Positions 5,448 to 6,867 of a stretch of DNA of 6,867 nucleotides are shown here, piece by piece. This stretch comes from an uncultured Clostridia bacterium (GTDB taxonomy: Bacteria; Bacillota; Clostridia; Oscillospirales; CAG-272). The translations under genes were made by a program, and so were the position numbers. The stretch lies in the NCBI GenBank assembly GCA_904502015.1, contig CAJGEA010000102.1, positions 1-6,867 on the forward strand, given 5' to 3'. The notes beneath the pieces are model-generated. The model made no database searches. It had not been told where the DNA came from and saw nothing but the letters and a program-made list of their open reading frames with translations. Numbering within the stretch: the stretch's first letter is position 1; every line of letters starts with the position of its first letter.

Positions 5448-6640
5448 GACTGCGCCCTCCCTTCCAAAATTTCTACTGCCGCGAAGCAACGTTCAATGGC
5501 CTTGAGATAGCCGTTATTGGTGATCGAATAGGTGGGGCTGCCCACAATGTCTACGTCCTTGTAGTCCTCTGCGGTCTTGCCGTCAAACTGACCGTAGTAG
5601 GATTCATCGCCGCACACGGCACCGTACCCACCGCTCTCTTGGTGAGAAACGGTCAGACACTTCAGAATCTTGCCGGCGGGGGTCATCACCACACAGATTT
5701 TAATGGGGATGTTCTTCGGCTTCTGATATTTTTCCTCGTCGCCGAACCACCCAAATCCCAGACCGTTGACCTCGATCACATAGTTACCCTCGGGTGTCTT
5801 CTGTACCGAGGTAATATTCTGGTTGATGCCGCTATCCGTCGTATCGACAGCGATATGCCGTGCGGCCAGCGCAGCCTTGCTTTGGGAAAGAGTAGCATCG
5901 GCATCGCTGACGCCCTCGGTCACTACGATACCCGTGGCATCGACGCCAACAAAAAGCTCCTCCGATGTCACATATACGAAACCCGCACCGTTCTTGGCCG
6001 TATAGATAAAGTCAATGGCGGCATTCTCATCGGCGATGGCTTGCTTGACGAACTCGTCAGCCCCGGGGAGCGCCTCCTTCAGGTTAGCATTGAAAATCTC
6101 TTCGGGGGTACGGGTATCAGCCTCACCGCCGCAGAGGATGATGGCGGCGCCCAGCGCGTCCTTGACCGCCGCGCGGTAGGCTTTGGTGGTCATGGTAGCA
6201 CCCGTCACGGTATCCACGCCGTCAACCGTATCGATCCCCTGCCCCACCATGCTCGCGGCGTAGGATTCGATCGCCGCACCGCCGATGGAAGGGGTTTCGT
6301 TGTCGGCAATGCATTTCACACCCGTGATCTTGCCGTCGGCGCTGACACCGCACACGAGCACCATACCGGTGTTGTAGCCGCTGGTCGTCAGCTTGAATAC
6401 GTGACCGCCGTTTTTCGCGCGGTACGCCTCGGTGACGGTAGCGGGAAGCTCGACCTCAGCAACATCAATAAGCTCAAAGCTGCCACCCTCGGGCATGACC
6501 TCAAGGAGGGCACTGTTCGCCTTGGAATTCTCGTTCTCCGCAATAATGGGCGCGGTGATCTCGTTGGTCACCGCCAGAAGAAACGTCATGACGGCGCAGA
6601 TCGAGACCAGCACCGCCGTGCTTTTGATGAATTTACTCAT
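5444..6640 (-). CDS. rnfG: RnfG, electron transport complex FMN-binding subunit, extended two-domain form
   Basis: RnfG sits on the outer membrane face and relays electrons through an FMN covalently bound to Thr. The 398-residue product is about twice the usual RnfG length. Residues 5-26 form the membrane anchor. A first FMN_bind domain ends in D143-T-V-T-G-A-T149, a perfect DxxTGAT flavinylation motif, so Thr149 is the expected FMN site. The second half restarts with a similar block: LKEALPGADEF at 187-197 resembles LLEVMPEGGSFE at 45-56, and YTAKNG at 213-218 resembles YRAKNG at 73-78. It contains an RnfG-like SHQESGGYGA at 332-341, but the attachment motif has become D364-I-V-G-S-P-T370. 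ATG at 6640 is preferred over an upstream in-frame GTG at 6649, because GGAGG at 6653-6649 is 8 nt from the ATG and overlaps the GTG. The stop overlaps the rnfE start (ATGA). Confidence 0.93.
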   Translation of the reverse strand: MSKFIKSTAVLVSICAVMTFLLAVTNEITAPIIAENENSKANSALLEVMPEGGSFELIDVAEVELPATVTEAYRAKNGGHVFKLTTSGYNTGMVLVCGVSADGKITGVKCIADNETPSIGGAAIESYAASMVGQGIDTVDGVDTVTGATMTTKAYRAAVKDALGAAIILCGGEADTRTPEEIFNANLKEALPGADEFVKQAIADENAAIDFIYTAKNGAGFVYVTSEELFVGVDATGIVVTEGVSDADATLSQSKAALAARHIAVDTTDSGINQNITSVQKTPEGNYVIEVNGLGFGWFGDEEKYQKPKNIPIKICVVMTPAGKILKCLTVSHQESGGYGAVCGDESYYGQFDGKTAEDYKDVDIVGSPTYSITNNGYLKAIERCFAAVEILEGRAQS

Positions 6641-6867
6641 GGCGAACACCTCCGAACACGCGGCGTCTCGTCCATACGTTGATGTAGGGCACGAGGATAT
6701 TCATAAACAGAATGGCAAAAGACACACCCTCGGGATAGCTGCCGAAATAGCGAATGAGGCAGGTGATAAGGCCCGCGCCCACGCCAAAGATCAGCTTGCC
6801 CGCCGCCGTTGTGGGGGATGTAACGTAATCGGTCGCCATAAAGATGGCACCGATGAGCAGACCACCC
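6633..6867 (-). CDS. rnfD: RnfD, ion-translocating oxidoreductase membrane subunit (5' part missing, C-terminal 77 residues)
   Basis: This is the C-terminal end of the polytopic Rnf subunit that carries covalent FMN and, with the other membrane subunits, couples ferredoxin-to-NAD+ electron flow to cation export. The reading frame is open to the right edge and enters as GGLLIGAIFMATDYVTSP, a typical RnfD/NqrB-family segment. It is followed by the family's GKLIFG.GAGLITCLIRYFG helix, then YPEGVSFAILFMN and a short basic tail. The ATG at 6839 is internal and not the start. The FMN-attachment motif and most helices lie beyond the window, so they cannot be checked. The stop (TAA, 6635-6633) lies inside the beginning of rnfG, giving an 8-nt overlap and implying translational coupling. 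rnfC would be expected further upstream, outside the window. Confidence 0.93.
   Translation of the reverse strand, partial: GGLLIGAIFMATDYVTSPTTAAGKLIFGVGAGLITCLIRYFGSYPEGVSFAILFMNILVPYINVWTRRRVFGGVRHE

Noticed and set aside
5639..6682. A 347-codon open frame on the plus strand.
   Set aside because: It is the antisense shadow of rnfG. No ribosome binding site or recognisable motif was found, and rnfG has a strong start and the DxxTGAT motif.

Overview
This window is one co-directional gene cluster on the minus strand, so transcription runs from high to low coordinates. It is the distal part of an rnf operon: rnfD (only the C-terminal end, running off the right edge), rnfG, rnfE, rnfA, rnfB. 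These are followed by a four-gene accessory tail: a NusG-domain-II membrane-anchored protein, a Gx-transporter/Hpre_diP_synt_I-type membrane protein, a lipoprotein built from two tandem copies of one domain, and a lipoprotein-type ApbE flavin transferase. A strong intrinsic terminator follows apbE. The D-G-E-A-B order, the multi-cluster RnfB, the Cys-rich RnfE tail, the strong AAAGGAGG-type ribosome binding sites and the NusG_II/Gx pair point to a moderately GC-rich Clostridia-type Firmicute, probably gut-associated and Oscillospiraceae-like. That taxonomic placement is inference.

Layout (minus strand): 6867-6633 rnfD 3' end; 6640-5444 rnfG; 5447-4731 rnfE; 4731-4141 rnfA; 4128-3313 rnfB; 3284-2898 NusG_II protein; 2881-2372 Gx-type membrane protein; 2371-2283 a short gap with a possible internal promoter and a stem-loop; 2282-1293 twin-domain lipoprotein; 1261-176 apbE; 135-85 terminator; 1-84 nothing I can assign. 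rnfD/rnfG, rnfG/rnfE and rnfE/rnfA overlap by 8, 4 and 1 nt. The remaining gaps are 12 to 89 nt, so the whole set could be one transcript. No rRNA, tRNA, CRISPR array or insertion sequence is visible, and no gap exceeds 300 nt.

How the parts work together: Rnf is an ion-pumping ferredoxin:NAD+ oxidoreductase. RnfB takes electrons from ferredoxin, RnfA/RnfE carry a membrane-embedded Fe-S site, and RnfD/RnfG carry covalent FMN on the outer side. ApbE, exported as a lipoprotein, installs that FMN on Thr in a DxxTGAT motif, which is seen intact in RnfG. The NusG_II and Gx proteins resemble the EetA/EetB type of components of flavin-based extracellular electron transfer. A secreted lipoprotein made of two FMN_bind-like domains then follows. 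I infer an Rnf-coupled outward electron branch or accessory assembly module.

The most unusual observations concern flavin-domain motifs. RnfG is a double-length form whose second domain has lost the flavinylation signature. Both lipoprotein domains carry AGCT where SGAT would be expected. The two lipoprotein repeats also share a 65-nt stretch that is 64/65 identical inside otherwise diverged copies, which suggests gene conversion or very strong constraint.
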